DNA of 64,000 bases from Zeus faber (GCA_960531495.1 OY482846.1:31082817-31146816), one strand, 5' to 3'; counted from the stretch's first letter, positions 13,401-39,767 are shown. Translations and numbers: made by a program. The notes: generated by a model from the letters alone, not told the origin.

Positions 13401-16052
13401 TTATTTATTCTCATTATTATTATTATCATCATCTTATTGTTATTATTCTTATTATAAATCGTCAGTCAAGTTGCACAACGAAAAATAAGTTAAATTACAT
13501 AGAAATGAGACCTCTTCCGAAGCCCCACCTTTGACCGACAACTCGGCGATGCTCTTGGCCCCGTCTGGCCTCTCACACAGGTAGACCCCGTCATCGTCTG
13601 CCCCCACGTCCTGGATGGTGAGCCTCCTCCGCGTCCCCCTCTGCTCCATGCCGTATTTAGCGCCCGGCATCAGCCTCTGGTCCTCCAGGTACCAGGTCGC
13701 CGGCATGGCCTCGTCTGGCACCTCACACTCCAGCACGGCCACGTCCCGCTCCCGCACCTCTATATCCTGCAGCGGCCGCTTGAAACGCACCAATGGGCCT
13801 GGCCGGGGGTCCGAGGAAGAGAGGAGACTATTAAAACTTGTGGTATTTGTTGTTGTTATTATTGTTATTTTTCTTGGTTGTTGTTTTTTTAGTAAGAAAC
13901 AAAGTCATAACTTGTGGTATTTTAATTATTTATATTAGTTAATATTATAACTAATCATTTACTTATTCAAGATTCAAGAGGTTTTTTCGTCGCATACATA
14001 TATGCAGTGAAATGTCAATGCAACGCACCTGGTGATTACACACAATATGTTCTAGACTGAATAGACTGAAACTTATTAATAATTAAAACTTGTTACTACT
14101 ATCACCATCACCATCACACATGGCACCTGACATCAGTTACACTGTAAGTCTAACTATTATTTCAACTAACATAAAATAGCCCTTAATGTTCAAATGTGAT
14201 TTGCCACATTGACACATATCCTGACACTTTCACATACATACATCAGTTTAGAAAGGGTTAGATGAATTGATTATATTTTCATCTTGAGCCCTAGTCCCTC
14301 CCCTAAAATTAGGTGTATTTCTTTCAGGCCAAACTTTACTGTAATTCCACTGTGTGACAGGACCACACCGATTCAATTGACCTGAACTTTCATTATGGGG
14401 GGGCTTAGGAGAAAACGGTTAACAATCTAGAGGAGCTCACCACTGATCCTCCACAACAAGTGTGATTAGAGAGCGACTAGTGCAATATATGAGCTGATGT
14501 CATGCTGTTGGAAGCCGGTGTGTTTCAAGTCAGGACTTGTGATTCATATCATGAGTACTATACTCATTCTAATGCTGCATTTTGGAAATACATCATATCT
14601 AACAATAGAAAAGACAAAATGTTATTTAATGTCTGAATTGAATGAGTCTGCGGCTTAATACAGATGAATTGAGGGTCTTTGATATGAAAAAGGTTGACAA
14701 TCAATGAATTGGGCAATGTTTTTTCATGTATTTGTTATGTTAATAATGTAAATATATGCATGGCAATGTGTAGAATGAATGACAGGTTTGGATTGTTACA
14801 GTTAAAAGGACGACGGGACGTCCGGCCTACCTTTGACGGACAGGTGGACAGCACTGAGCGTGTTTCCCAGAGCATTTGATGCAGCGCAGACATAAAGCCC
14901 TGTGTCCTGCACTTTGCTGTAGAGGACCTTTAGCGTGTAGTAACCCTCCCTATCCTCAAAGATCAGATGGCGCCTCCCAGCTTCTAGGGGCACTCCGTCC
15001 TTCTTCCAGATGATCTCCGGCTTGGGCTTCCCTGTCACAAAGCAGCGAAATTTGGCATGCTTCCCTTCGGCGACTGCAAACTTTTTGACTTTCGAGGCAT
15101 TAACGGGTGGCTCCTCCACACTGAAACGTGGTCGCCCGCCTCGACCCTGCTGCTTCGGCGATCTTTGGCCATTGCCATGGCTGTTGTCGGACATTTTCCC
15201 ATCCCTCCGCTCTGGAACTGGCACCACCAAGAGGACAGCACCTGCCAGGGTCTCGCCGTGGCAGTTGACGGCCCTGCAGGTGTAGACGCCCTTGTCCGGC
15301 ATTCGAGTGCGGAAGACCTTGAGCTGGAACCACCCGCCGTCCTGACTGCTCACGCTGAAGTGGGCACTCTCAAAGATGTCGTTCAGCTTCTTCCCGTCCT
15401 TTTCCCAGACCACCTCGGCCAGGGGCGACCCCGACAGCTTGCAGGAGAAGGCGGCGTCTTCGCCACGATCCACGCGGAGCGAGAGAGGCTTGATCAAGAA
15501 GCGAGGTTTATCATCCGACATCAGGCCCGTCTCCTCTGGCGTCTTTTGACCTCTTCTATCCCTGACCTCATCTTTTGTCTTCTCCAACCCTCCATTTAGC
15601 TCCTCCACATGTGTACCATTTGTATTGGCAGATGTGTTCCGTCCTTCTGTGGAGTATCCGTTGAGGTCTCCTCCCACTCCTCCATTCTCTTGCTCTTGTT
15701 GCCTGATCCCGTTTACCCCCGTATGAGCCGGAGCCGCCTCCTGTGGTCTGGCTTCGCCCTCCACCTTCAGGCAGGCCGCCGCGTAGGTCTCCCCGACACA
15801 GTTTCGAGCTTTGCAGATGTACTGGCCGGCATCTTGTGGCGTCACCTTAGAGATAGTGAGTACAAAAGCTTTCCCTTCCTCTGAAATCGCATAGCGTCCT
15901 TCCGACAGGATCCGGATGTTCTTTCGCTCCCACACCACATCGGGCCGCGGGTCTCCGCCTATTTGGCACTTGAGCGTGGCGTCGGTGCCGCACCAGGCCA
16001 CCACGGCACGTGGGTATCCAAGTACACGGGGTGCTCCGCCAAAAATGTCCAT
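114..16052 (-). CDS. obsl1: Obscurin-like protein 1 (OBSL1-like), 3'-incomplete in this window
   Basis: Modular Ig scaffold. Coding exons in transcript order: 16052-14831, 13798-13529, 11993-11733, 11419-11114, 10866-10600, 10202-9927, 9223-9109, 6900-6740, 6486-6214, 6015-5740, 5490-5212, 4020-3745, 3250-2975, 2545-2276, 1806-1540, 1445-1176, 380-114. Together they give about 1,777 residues: Ig1-Ig5, one FnIII, then Ig6-Ig17. Reading frame is continuous at every junction and nearly all junctions are phase 1. The start ATG at 16052 has an in-frame TAG three codons upstream. In mammals OBSL1 links titin and myomesin at the M-band and, in other cells, belongs to the CUL7-CCDC8 (3M) complex; these roles are family knowledge. 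OBSL1 is preferred over obscurin because mammalian OBSL1 has about 1,900 residues with a similar order, so this copy would be nearly complete, and because ARPC2 lies nearby, as on human 2q35. The end of the gene, including any GEF or kinase region that would indicate obscurin, is outside the window. Confidence 0.88.
1176..1445 (-). CDS. obsl1: obsl1 coding exon 16: Ig16
   Basis: 90 codons, phase 1-1. Starts PRVVEFLTEL; core ATFKCVVS, LVWLMDN. The F strand reads KIIAEAEG, so the second Cys is absent. Acceptor cctcccag, donor CAAG|gtgaga. Confidence 0.9.
1540..1806 (-). CDS. obsl1: obsl1 coding exon 15: Ig15
   Basis: 89 codons. Core VTLCCEVC, IQWLKNG, DTGEYACES. The exon must end at GAGA|gtcggt to stay in frame with the next exon, giving a donor that matches consensus poorly. 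The joined codon is ATG. Confidence 0.82.
2276..2545 (-). CDS. obsl1: obsl1 coding exon 14: Ig14
   Basis: 90 codons, phase 1-1, beginning ESPVKFINK. The B-strand Cys is Gly (VTLTGVVS) while DAGEYTCDV keeps the F-strand Cys. Confidence 0.9.
2975..3250 (-). CDS. obsl1: obsl1 coding exon 13: Ig13
   Basis: 92 codons, phase 1-1, beginning EPPVSIVGN. Core LILACEVS, VQWYCNEQ, DSGKYVCDAVDD. There is an extra Cys two residues after the core Trp. Confidence 0.9.
3455..3700. repeat. Dispersed repeat, copy 1 (pair with 9310-9490)
   Basis: This stretch and 9310-9490 share a series of blocks in the same order: GGTCAGTTATTTC-like start, CACGTCCC, TCGTGCCGCC/TCGCTCCGCC, TCAATGCTAATACTAAC/TCATGCTAATGCTAAC, GCGCCATCTTGTG/GGCACCATCTTGTGG and GACTTGAAGA. 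Family not identified; both copies are in obsl1 introns in the same orientation. Confidence 0.6.
3745..4020 (-). CDS. obsl1: obsl1 coding exon 12: Ig12
   Basis: 92 codons, phase 1-1, beginning EPPVKILRK. B-strand Cys is present (VVLECELS), F-strand Cys is lost (GEYFLDVGDD). Core Trp in AKWFKDG. Confidence 0.9.
4700..5090. repeat. Dispersed repeat rich in GAGTCA / GAATCATTT motifs, copy 1
   Basis: Contains CTCTGAGTTGTGATTCTC, ACAAGAATCATTTAATTC, GTGAATCAGTCAC and CCTCAGTAATTATT. The same blocks recur at 7030-7320 (inverted), 8580-8800 (inverted), 36495-36730, and 52120-52830 (interrupted). Probably a non-autonomous DNA transposon family; class not determined. Confidence 0.65.
5212..5490 (-). 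CDS. obsl1: obsl1 coding exon 11: Ig11
   Basis: 93 codons, phase 1-1, beginning EPPVKLSRP. The B-strand Cys is replaced (VVLEVRAS) while the F-strand Cys is kept (GKYTCDAGDD); the core Trp is in VRWLLDG. Confidence 0.9.
5740..6015 (-). CDS. obsl1: obsl1 coding exon 10: Ig10
   Basis: 92 codons, phase 1-1, beginning EPPVRILSP. Core LELCCRIS, VCWYRDG, GDSGEYVCDTEDDS. Its F-G region is nearly the same as that of exon 9. Confidence 0.92.
6214..6486 (-). CDS. obsl1: obsl1 coding exon 9: Ig9
   Basis: 91 codons, phase 1-1, beginning EPPVMIVEP. Ig core IQLQCELS, VHWYKDG, DDSGEYVCDT. First of a run of exons that start with EPPV and end TVTG/VSG/VEG, which suggests descent by tandem exon duplication. 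Confidence 0.92.
6740..6900 (-). CDS. obsl1: obsl1 coding exon 8: second half of Ig8
   Basis: 161 bp completing Ig8: the G completing the Trp codon, then SKNGC, RRLIIRSAEVEDAGAYTC and FTVNVRG. The two exons together give 276 bp (92 codons), the usual domain length here. Acceptor tttcccag, donor CGAG|gtacgg. Confidence 0.88.
7030..7320. repeat. GAGTCA-rich dispersed repeat, copy 2
   Basis: Inverted relative to the copy at 4700: AAATAATTACTGAGGAC here matches CCTCAGTAATTATT there, and both have gaacgaat / attgttcac blocks near one end. In the intron that splits obsl1 Ig8. Confidence 0.55.
7858..8570. repeat. Three related tandem units with a tRNA-like B box
   Basis: Units start near 7858, 8262 and 8380, each with TGAAAGCC, a CCAAGGGC/CCCGGGGG-like block and AAAAGCGCC/AAAAGTGCC. 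The first and third end alike: GTAGC(T/C)GGATCA, ATCCC(A/C)CTGC and a G run (8031-8044; 8561-8569). Within the first unit GTTCGACTCCC, and within the third GGTTCAACTCT, resemble a polymerase III B box, so a tRNA-derived SINE origin is possible but unproven. Confidence 0.5.
8580..8800. repeat. GAGTCA-rich dispersed repeat, copy 3
   Basis: Begins CATTCCACCAAAAT, then CATTTTGACAGAATT joined directly to AAATGATTCTTG, and CACAACTCAGAGCCGAAC. It serves as an uninterrupted reference for the copy at 52120-52830. Confidence 0.65.
9109..9223 (-). CDS. obsl1: obsl1 coding exon 7: first half of Ig8
   Basis: 115 bp coding the A-C strands of an Ig domain (GPPVEFSPIPE at the start, VVLHCQVSRED, then VVT and the first two bases of the core Trp codon). 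It ends in phase 2 (ACCTG|gtaggg), unlike the other internal exons, and splices in frame to 6900-6740. The exon is too short for a complete domain and is easily missed. Confidence 0.85.
9310..9490. repeat. Dispersed repeat, copy 2 (pair with 3455-3700)
   Basis: Diverged second copy of the repeat described at 3455, including the block CATGCTAATGCTAACGCTAG and CACCATCTTGTGGC. It lies in the intron between obsl1 exons 6 and 7. Confidence 0.6.
9671..9775. repeat. Palindromic MITE family A, copy 1
   Basis: Core GTGCAGCCAG, AACTGATCACCCTGTCGGG and TTTTGCAATAATGACCAGCT match copies at 11540 and 25987. The left arm is degraded. In the intron between obsl1 exons 6 and 7. Confidence 0.65.
9927..10202 (-). 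CDS. obsl1: obsl1 coding exon 6: Ig7
   Basis: 92 codons, phase 1-1. Full Ig signature: VVLYCEVS, VRWFKDG, DSGVYTCET. Acceptor ccttctag, donor GCAG|gtgagg. Confidence 0.9.
10600..10866 (-). CDS. obsl1: obsl1 coding exon 5: Ig6
   Basis: 89 codons if the acceptor is ctctttag before 10866. A second AG six bases further in (exon start 10860) would drop two codons and keep frame; the first follows the pyrimidine tract better. The Ig core has FSIQLS and GTWFLNS, with no Cys at either canonical place. The exon ends in AAAC|gtaggt, so its last base is C rather than the usual G. Confidence 0.85.
11114..11419 (-). CDS. obsl1: obsl1 coding exon 4: fibronectin type III domain
   Basis: 102 codons, phase 1-1. 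The exon reads as one FnIII domain: PVDIKMDV at the start, LLAWVP on strand B, FVVERQEEG on strand C and the typical YRFRVCCINKYGRSG segment near the end. Obscurin-family proteins have a single FnIII at this place, after the fifth Ig, which fixes the register of the whole gene. Acceptor cacgcag, donor CTGG|gtgagt. Confidence 0.92.
11540..11656. repeat. Palindromic MITE family A, copy 2
   Basis: Arms GCAGGCAGCCGTTCATTATC and GATAATG-like AATAATGACAGGCTGGCTGC are inverted repeats flanking a centre with GGGTGATCAAGACTTGTATC and a GGGGTTTATTT block. In the intron between obsl1 exons 3 and 4. Confidence 0.7.
11733..11993 (-). CDS. obsl1: obsl1 coding exon 3: Ig5
   Basis: 87 codons, phase 1-1. The domain has a clear Ig core (AFCVEV, VHWFKDG), but the usual second Cys is replaced in the F-strand segment VVSFVTG, so no canonical disulfide pair is possible. 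Acceptor cttccag, donor AAAG|gtcagt. Confidence 0.88.
11994..13528 (-). other. obsl1 intron 2, no recognised feature
   Basis: About 1.5 kb, AT-rich. I see no exon, no tRNA and no recognised mobile element; a 104-residue open frame at 12482-12796 on the plus strand has no resemblance that I know. Confidence 0.45.
13529..13798 (-). CDS. obsl1: obsl1 coding exon 2: Ig4
   Basis: 90 codons, phase 1 to phase 1, one Ig domain with Cys in VLECEV and in YLCERP and the core Trp in TWYLED. Acceptor ggccag before 13798; donor AAAG|gtgggg. Confidence 0.9.
13965..14045 (-). repeat. LINE-type 3'-tail repeat, copy 1
   Basis: Reverse complement reads GGTG.. GACATTTCACTGCATATA, then GTATGCGACGAAAAAACCTC and TTGAATCTTGAA. 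The same tail is at 23893-23985 and 63155-63243 (plus strand). In the intron between obsl1 exons 1 and 2. Confidence 0.6.
14831..16052 (-). CDS. obsl1: obsl1 coding exon 1: Ig1, Ig2, Ig3
   Basis: A single large exon of 407 codons plus one base carries three Ig domains. Ig1 is about residues 7-98 (Cys29, Trp41, Cys80), Ig2 about 183-277 (Cys204, Trp216, Cys259) and Ig3 about 308-407 (Cys337, Trp349, Cys389). Ig1 and Ig2 are joined by a roughly 80-residue hydrophilic linker rich in Gly, Asn, Glu and Thr (about 100-180); Ig2 and Ig3 by a Gly/Arg/Ser linker (about 280-307). In mammals Ig1 of OBSL1/obscurin binds titin M10 and Ig3 binds myomesin. The donor is AAAG|gtaggc at 14830. Both linkers look disordered. 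Confidence 0.92.
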
Positions 16053-16465
16053 GACGACCTAACGATGGTTCTGTCCTTTGCAGGTAAGAACAGTGGTTGC
16101 AGAATGTCCTCTAAAGGTTCCAGTCGTCTTCTGAGCTGCGATTGTAAGGGGAAAGTGTGTATATTAAGGTTGCTTAATGGAAATCATATCATAATGAATG
16201 GAAATTAAATAATATTTAACTTCCATCAGAAAAGCGGAAAAATAGCACTTTGCATCTATAGATTGCGTGAGGCATTTTACCAGACGGGGACACTTTCCCA
16301 GTCGTGGAGAAACAGAAGCAAAAAGTTGCCATGGAAAGCTGTTAGTATCTCAAGAGATTTGTTTGGCAGATGTTATTTAAAAATGTTTTTTAAATGTTCC
16401 TGCATCACCTTCACTTAACAACTGACAGTCTTCAAGAAACATCTTGTTCCTGTAACATTTTGGAA
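16053..16465. promoter_or_regulatory. Region directly upstream of the obsl1 start codon
   Basis: Must contain the 5' UTR and probably the promoter or the acceptor of a 5' non-coding exon (for the minus strand). I see no clear TATA box or CpG island, so the transcription start cannot be placed. Confidence 0.3.
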
Positions 16466-16803
16466 CAGATGCGTTGCTAGGATTCTAAGACATCGGGGGC
16501 TTAGCCCAAGCCAACCATGCCGCTCTAGGCACTCTGCTGACTCTACTCTCCTGGGCACGGGGACGCACACCAGATCTGCACAAAGCCCACTAACCCTAAC
16601 CCTAACTTTTGTTTTTGATCAAGGGCTTTAATGCATGATCAGAATGACAGATGAATAGATCCGGGGCTATTTTTTTTTTTTTTTTTTTTTTTGTCGTTCT
16701 TACTTTTGTAAAAATTTGATCCGGGGCTATTTTAGATTGGAGGCTATTCATAAAACATTCGGGCGGAAGCCCTGGATACCCACCCCTACACCGCTATGAC
16801 TGC
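16466..16803. mobile_element. Probable non-autonomous DNA transposon (MITE)
   Basis: The ends are imperfect inverted repeats: GCGTTGCTAGGATTC with a following GGGGGCTTAGCCC at the left, and the complement of AGCGGTGTAGGGGTGGG with AGGGCTTCCGCC at the right. An internal GATCCGGGGCTATTTT is present twice (about 16658 and 16718), around a T run. A short (CCCTAA)-like stretch at 16590-16605 is part of it. Class not determined. Confidence 0.5.
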
Positions 16804-17540
16804 AAAAACCTGTTTGTGCAAGAGAATGTTTAAAGGTGCCTTAAGCAAAGTAAATGGTGATTGATGTAAAATAACTCTTGCTCAAACCCCAACCCTCGCT
16901 CTGTCATCCAAGAAATTACTCTACTTGTACCTGTACAGTGGCTGAGAAGTCTTTTTGAGCTAAATATTGCAGATTTAAACATGCTATCGACAGTAGACAA
17001 TGAACCTGAATGGGGTCGGCTTAAGATGAGCTTACGCAGATAGTCAAACCTCTGACTTCTAAACTGTGTTTTGGACAAACCGAAGGCTCTCAGGGTGTTG
17101 GGAGTGTCACAGCTGGCCCCACTTCTCATTGAGGGGTGTATTTATAAAGCGGTCCATCCAAAAAAAGGCTAAGCCGGTGATCACGTGTCAGAAGTTACAG
17201 AAGTTTACTGATGCAGAAAGCTTACATCTCAGCTTCATCACACTTATCACTGAACGCCTTGAGATTTTGTCATATCGTAGTTGTTTCAAAGTGAAGTTGT
17301 TTCCTGTTGAACTAAATATTCGGTATTCAGTTCAGACTGCACTGTCATTAATATGTATTAGAAGTGCGGTTGAGGCGATTGATTGAACGATCGATCAATA
17401 ATTCAATCAACAACAAATGAAGTTCCATTTTTAGAAATGGAAGACTCGGTTTTGTGACATTTGTGCTATTTTCTAGTGATACCAACATGTGATTGCTTGT
17501 CCTTGGTCTATTATAGAATGAAGTTAAGTCAGAGTGAGAA

Positions 17541-18090
17541 CCCAGATAGCAGTAAGTTCTGGGCAGATTGCAGCCGACAACCGGTCCGGTTAACTGTATA
17601 TGTACCAGAGTGAGGCCAAACATTAAAATATGTATCCGTGCCTGGACCGTTCTGTCGTTTCTGGGCCGATTTCGGTACCCAGCACGCGGCCCATAACCAC
17701 ACAGCCGATTTGTGGCCCACAGTGTGCACCACCAGGATTTGCCATGAGGCCTTGAGTCAGAGCTCCGCAAGAGTGCAAAAATTCAATCTGCCAAGACCAG
17801 GTTCCTCCCAGCAACCGCACCTGTAGCCCATCGTAGTGCCGGACCTGAGCCAAAACTCGGTTGGCAAGGGCCTAAAAATCAGTTGTGCAAGAGAACTGTC
17901 CAGCCAGCTGACCTCAAACGGAACTATTACTTCTGACCGGTGAGTGTTAGTTTTTAAAGTAGGTTTAACGTTGCCCTATATAATATCCTATGATATCCTA
18001 TATAGCCTATATATTGCTAAGATCTCATAGTTTCAGTGTTCAGTGTAATAATCTAATTAGGCCTACATTTAAGTGTTGTCAACTGAGATT

Positions 18091-18155
<65 letters not shown>

Positions 18156-19459
18156 TATATATAATGTAGGCCTATTAGATTTGCTCATCTATCATAATAA
18201 CAAATCTTTATTATATTTAATTATAATTATCAAAGTCAGTTACAGATTGACATAATAACACATTGACCTTAGATCATTTTAATAATACTATGATATAGCC
18301 TATATATAGCTATAATAGATAGTATAGGCTAGATACAATATTTTATGTCAGTAACCTTATATTGGTATAGACCGTGGTAGATAAATAGCATTTTAACATT
18401 ACTCAAATCAACTTGTGGCCTTATTTTAAATGTCTCATCCGAAGGCAAAGTCATCTCATGGTCAGTTGAGCTCGTTAGTTGTATGAAATGATTAATCAGT
18501 TTTGTGACTCGTCACTATGTCCGGTCTCGCCAGCCGACATTGGTGTCGTCTTATTTTCACCACCTGTTGTATTGTCTTGGTCGGGCCGTCAAAAAGGAAG
18601 GTGTGAGAAATGGAGAGAAGGAAAAGCAGTGGGAGTTAGTTGAAGAAGGGTGTACTTAGAAACAAAAAAATACTTTCAAAAGAAGGAACTACACAAATGT
18701 TTGCTTTTAGGTCCTTCAAAACTGAATCTATTTGACATTAGGAATTTTATTTGATCGGTTTTTATAATGGTATCTTCAAGCCCCAAAGTGAATTATTATT
18801 TTTATTAAACTATTCAAAAAAAATGCACATTGATTGCACTAAATATTCAACAATATAATAGTTATTTACAATTAGAAAAGTGAGCAATTCATTTAATAGA
18901 TTAACCAGTAAATGAGATTAAATCTGAATACGTTGTACATCCTCAAATTGTATTAAAATTATATTATTATTATTATTATTATAAAAATATATATATATTT
19001 TGGAGCCTTGAGAGTATGTTGATTTTTTATTTTGTTTTTGTTTATTCCCTTTAAGACCAACCACCTGAGACTTAATGTGGGAACAACGGTAAAGGATGCT
19101 CAAGTTCATGTATCATGTGGGCCAGGTATATAACTTTATTTGGCAATGAGTATACAGTAGAATTACAATTTTTACAGTATTTGGGCCAGAGCTGGGCCAG
19201 AAGCACATTTGGAATGTTTGAGTCACTATACAATATAGGGGCCAAGCCTAGAACTGCTTTAAAGTGTGTGGGCCAGAACTGGACCTGGGCTGATTACCTT
19301 GTCTAACCTCAAGAGGGCCAGATCTGGCCCAAGTGTTGTTTGTCTGTTTATCTGTGTATATTTGGGTCGGACTTGGGCCGAGGACCAAGGCGTATATTGG
19401 GCCAGAAGAGAACACATTATGTGTGCCAAATATGGGCCGAACAGATTTTGCTATCTGGG
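17541..19459. mobile_element. 1.9-kb element with 11-bp terminal inverted repeats CCCAGATAGCA
   Basis: The left end is CCCAGATAGCA at 17541-17551 and the right end is its exact reverse complement at 19449-19459. Near both ends TGGGCC(A/G) words recur in opposite orientations: GTGGCCCAC and GCGGCCCAT at 17685-17725, then at least eight TGGGCC/GGGGCC/TGGGTC words between 19118 and 19438. No transposase frame is visible. A (TA)n tract (18097-18150) is nested inside. I do not see an obvious target-site duplication. Confidence 0.6.
18097..18150. repeat. (TA)n microsatellite
   Basis: Uninterrupted TA dinucleotides, inside the 17541-19459 element. Confidence 0.95.
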
Positions 19460-20787
19460 AAGATACTGTAACTTCAATATGCCTGTCCTGAAGTGTATTT
19501 CTTATAAATTAGCGTCTTATTACCATACTGACACTTGTGGATTAATCCCATAGAATTATTGAATAATAAAAAAATAACAATCATTTATAGATACATTGAG
19601 TATGGAAATGAAAGTAATCACATTGTTAATTAGTTCAAATATACAGTATAGCCTTGAGCCTTCTTTTTTGATTCAGGTTTAATTTTTCTCTAAGAAACAC
19701 CAATCACGTATTAAACACTGTGATGTCACACTTGAATATAGAAAATACACATTTATCCAAATTTTGAGTCACTTTAACTTGTTCTGCTACAATTAATATT
19801 TTCGCGCTGTTGAGAACTGGCACAAAGTATAAGCATTCCAGCACTAACATGGCACGTTGCTGTTATATTATGCATTGACCAACTTTGACTCTTGAAACCT
19901 TGAAGTTAAAATAAAATGTGGAACAGTTCAATTGCCTTGGTTAGTTTCAGTTAGCTAAGTAAATACTGTGTGTGGTGGCATACACCCAAGCAATTACTTT
20001 AGTAGTAATGTAGACACAGTTGCCCACCTCTAATGTCATCTAACAAAGTAAAGCATGAGCTTACCGCTGACGTCCGCGTGACCTTCTCATTAAAAGACTT
20101 AAAAGTGCTTTCCCTAGATGGATGGGTGGATGGACGCGTGGATGGAGGGATGGATGGATGGGTAGATGGTGGTCCTCAAAAGGGCTAAAGAGGATATTGA
20201 CCTTGTCTGCTCAGCTGAGATTTGATTAGAACGACCTTTGAACCCCCCTGCCTTTAGTGAATCCCCAGAGGTACCCTTAGTATGAGTATGGCACACCTCC
20301 GCTTTGTTGGACCGGAGGAAGCTTCAAGTCCCACGGTCTGATGGCGGTTTCCTCAAATCCAATTAAATCCACAAAAGATTTCCTGCCACGTTAATCCAAA
20401 TCAGGACCACCAAAAAAGTTCTGATCTTTCCGTTTTAAGGCCGCAGGACGCCGTCCAACCAAACCGTGAGATGAACCCCTTGGTGCTTTGCCTTCGCCAG
20501 CGTCCTCATATTGTCATTGACCGACGGCAAGACAGCAAAAGCCAGAGAAGAAGGGAAAGAGAGAGAGAGAGACGGTCGAGATAACAGAGAGAGGGGGGAC
20601 CTAAATTCCTTCACAGCTGCTGCCACCGCCTAAAAATAGCTGCGGCTTCGATGACAGCCGGGGGCAGATAAAGTCAGACCCTCCATTCACCGGCGGCGGC
20701 CTCCTAAACATAGAGCGGAAGGCTCTGCGATGGATCACTCAGCTTAGCAGATATCCTGAGGTAAACTATCAGGAGGAGCGGGGCACC

Positions 20788-20818
20788 CTCAAGAATTCTT
20801 GACGTCCGAATTCTTGAG
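20788..20818. repeat. Perfect 11-bp inverted repeat (hairpin)
   Basis: CTCAAGAATTC and GAATTCTTGAG flank a 9-base loop TTGACGTCC. Every arm base pairs. It lies about 4.7 kb upstream of the obsl1 start codon; function unknown. Confidence 0.75.
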
Positions 20819-20850
20819 TCATGATGATGACGCGGTGACTTTGGTGATTT

Positions 20851-20874
20851 TATGTGTGTGTGTGTGTGTGTTTA

Positions 20875-20927
<53 letters not shown>
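20851..20927. repeat. (TG)n and (TA)n compound microsatellite
   Basis: TG repeats (20851-20895) run directly into TA repeats (20895-20927). Confidence 0.9.
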
Positions 20928-20929
<2 letters not shown>

Positions 20930-21116
20930 CCGTGAAGCACACAGAATGGAAAGGACTCACCTCCCCAGCATCAGTGTGAGATGATGGAATCACACTCCTG
21001 TTGCACCAAACAAGATGTGTCAGGTTCTTTGGTTGATACGCATTGCACTGTGTAATATCACACTTTGGTAATCATGATCTTGGATATGACTGCAAACATT
21101 GTACTTATATACTGTA

Positions 21117-21500
21117 TATATTAGGGCTGTCAAACAATTTAAATAATGAAGTTATTAATTGTATGTAATACGTAATCGTATCGCGATAAATTGTAGGACT
21201 TTTGTGTGGTTGATCACAATTAATCCAAATATTAAAATGTACTCAAATTTCATTGTAATTCTCCATTGTTCAGTAAAACAAAGCTTTTAGGTTTAGAACT
21301 ATGGATGGCTCAAAGGGTCAAACTAGGAATGTACATAGTATGTCATGTATATATACTGTATATATTAGGGCTGTCAAACAATTAACCAGTATATACAATT
21401 AACTTAAGCTATGGCGATAAATCAGTTGATATTGGTGTAGTCAATCGTAATTAATTGCAATTTTTGTTTTTGTAGCAATTAATACACTTATATTATTTAA
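21117..21500. repeat. Two neighbouring copies of an AGGGCTGTCAAACAATT repeat
   Basis: Both copies start with TACTGTATATATTAGGGCTG, about 240 bp apart in the same orientation, followed by AT-rich sequence with ATTAATTG words. This resembles a common teleost non-autonomous DNA element. Confidence 0.55.
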
Positions 21501-21724
21501 TAGTAAAAATGAAATATACACAAACAGTATATTTGTGTCTTTTGTGTGAGGTAAACAGAACATTTGTTACAACAATAAATCCAATGTTTTATCTAGACCT
21601 CTCCGCTGATCGCTTATTTCCAGCGTTAGGTATCCCAAGATCACCACTGACGTAAAAAAATACGAGATGAAGAGGGGAATCAACGGAAAGAAAAATACAA
21701 AGTTGTTTCCACAAGGTTCCCATT

Positions 21725-21730
21725 TTTAAT
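21725..21730 (-). terminator. Candidate polyadenylation signal of the type II keratin-like gene
   Basis: ATTAAA on the minus strand, about 295 bp after the stop codon at 22023. No perfect AATAAA is closer. Confidence 0.45.
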
Positions 21731-22022
21731 TATCCATTTCACTGAAAAACATGAGCTTTTGAGACAAGAATCCATTTGTCTTACAGAGGGGGAAAAAAAC
21801 ACGAAGAACCAGAACGTAAAGAGATAAGAAAGAAGCTTCTGCCAGTCAGTTTAAACTTGTTTGAACTACAGAATTTGAATTAAAAAATTACACAACCCCC
21901 AGAACTTCAAAAAGGCGCCGGTCCAATCACAGCATCGCATTCAGGGTCACATGTCTTGTGGCAGATTGCGCAGGTTTAAGACTGAGTTTTCATTGTACGC
22001 TGTTAAAAGTGGTGGAAAGCGG

Positions 22023-32023
<10,001 letters not shown>

Positions 32024-32438
32024 GGTGGCGACGGGGACGGAGAGTGATGGAGAAGTTAAAAAAAAAACAAAAAAAAACGCACAATGAATGAGCGGATGTT
32101 GTCTGGAGGAGAGAGAGCAGGTGAGGTCCAAGCACCCCGGGGACCAGCTGCTTTTGAGGGGGGAGAGGGACGGCCCCCCTCACCCCGGCGTCCAATCAAA
32201 AGCTGAAAAACAAGAAAAGCCAACTCGAAGATCAGGTATTTCAACTGTAAATCAGTTGATCCAGGTGTGTGATGGACACAGGGAGCCAATGGCGCGTTGG
32301 GGGCCGGTTTGACGCCTCAAAGAGGATCCGGTATAAAAAGTGGCCCCTGGGTTCTCCGTGGATCTACCTGTCCAGGTGACAAAGCCAGACACCTCAGTCT
32401 TATCATCATCACCAATCTTCATCCTCCTCCTCATCGGC
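32024..32438. promoter_or_regulatory. Bidirectional promoter region of the divergent keratin pair
   Basis: 415 bp separate the two start codons. For the plus-strand type I gene there is CCAAT at 32286-32290 and TATAAAAA at 32332-32339, placing transcription near 32360-32370 with a 5' UTR of about 70-80 bases. A second CCAAT is at 32192-32196. For the minus-strand type II gene I see no TATA box. No start site has been measured; this is inference from motifs. Confidence 0.7.

Positions 32439-39767
<7,329 letters not shown>

Larger units (their letters stand above)
19460..22022. other. Intergenic stretch between the keratin 3' end and obsl1
   Basis: No gene recognised. Contains a TGGA-rich minisatellite (20117-20170), a GAGA tract (20557-20595), a hairpin at 20788-20818, TG/TA repeats (20851-20927), and two copies of a repeat that begins TATATTAGGGCTGTCAAACA (about 21117 and 21359). 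The type II keratin 3' UTR enters at the right end. Confidence 0.5.

Noticed and set aside
16590-16605. Short CCCTAA repeats suggesting an interstitial telomere
   Set aside because: Only two to three units inside a probable MITE; similar short runs at 35198 and 35850-35910 are also too short.
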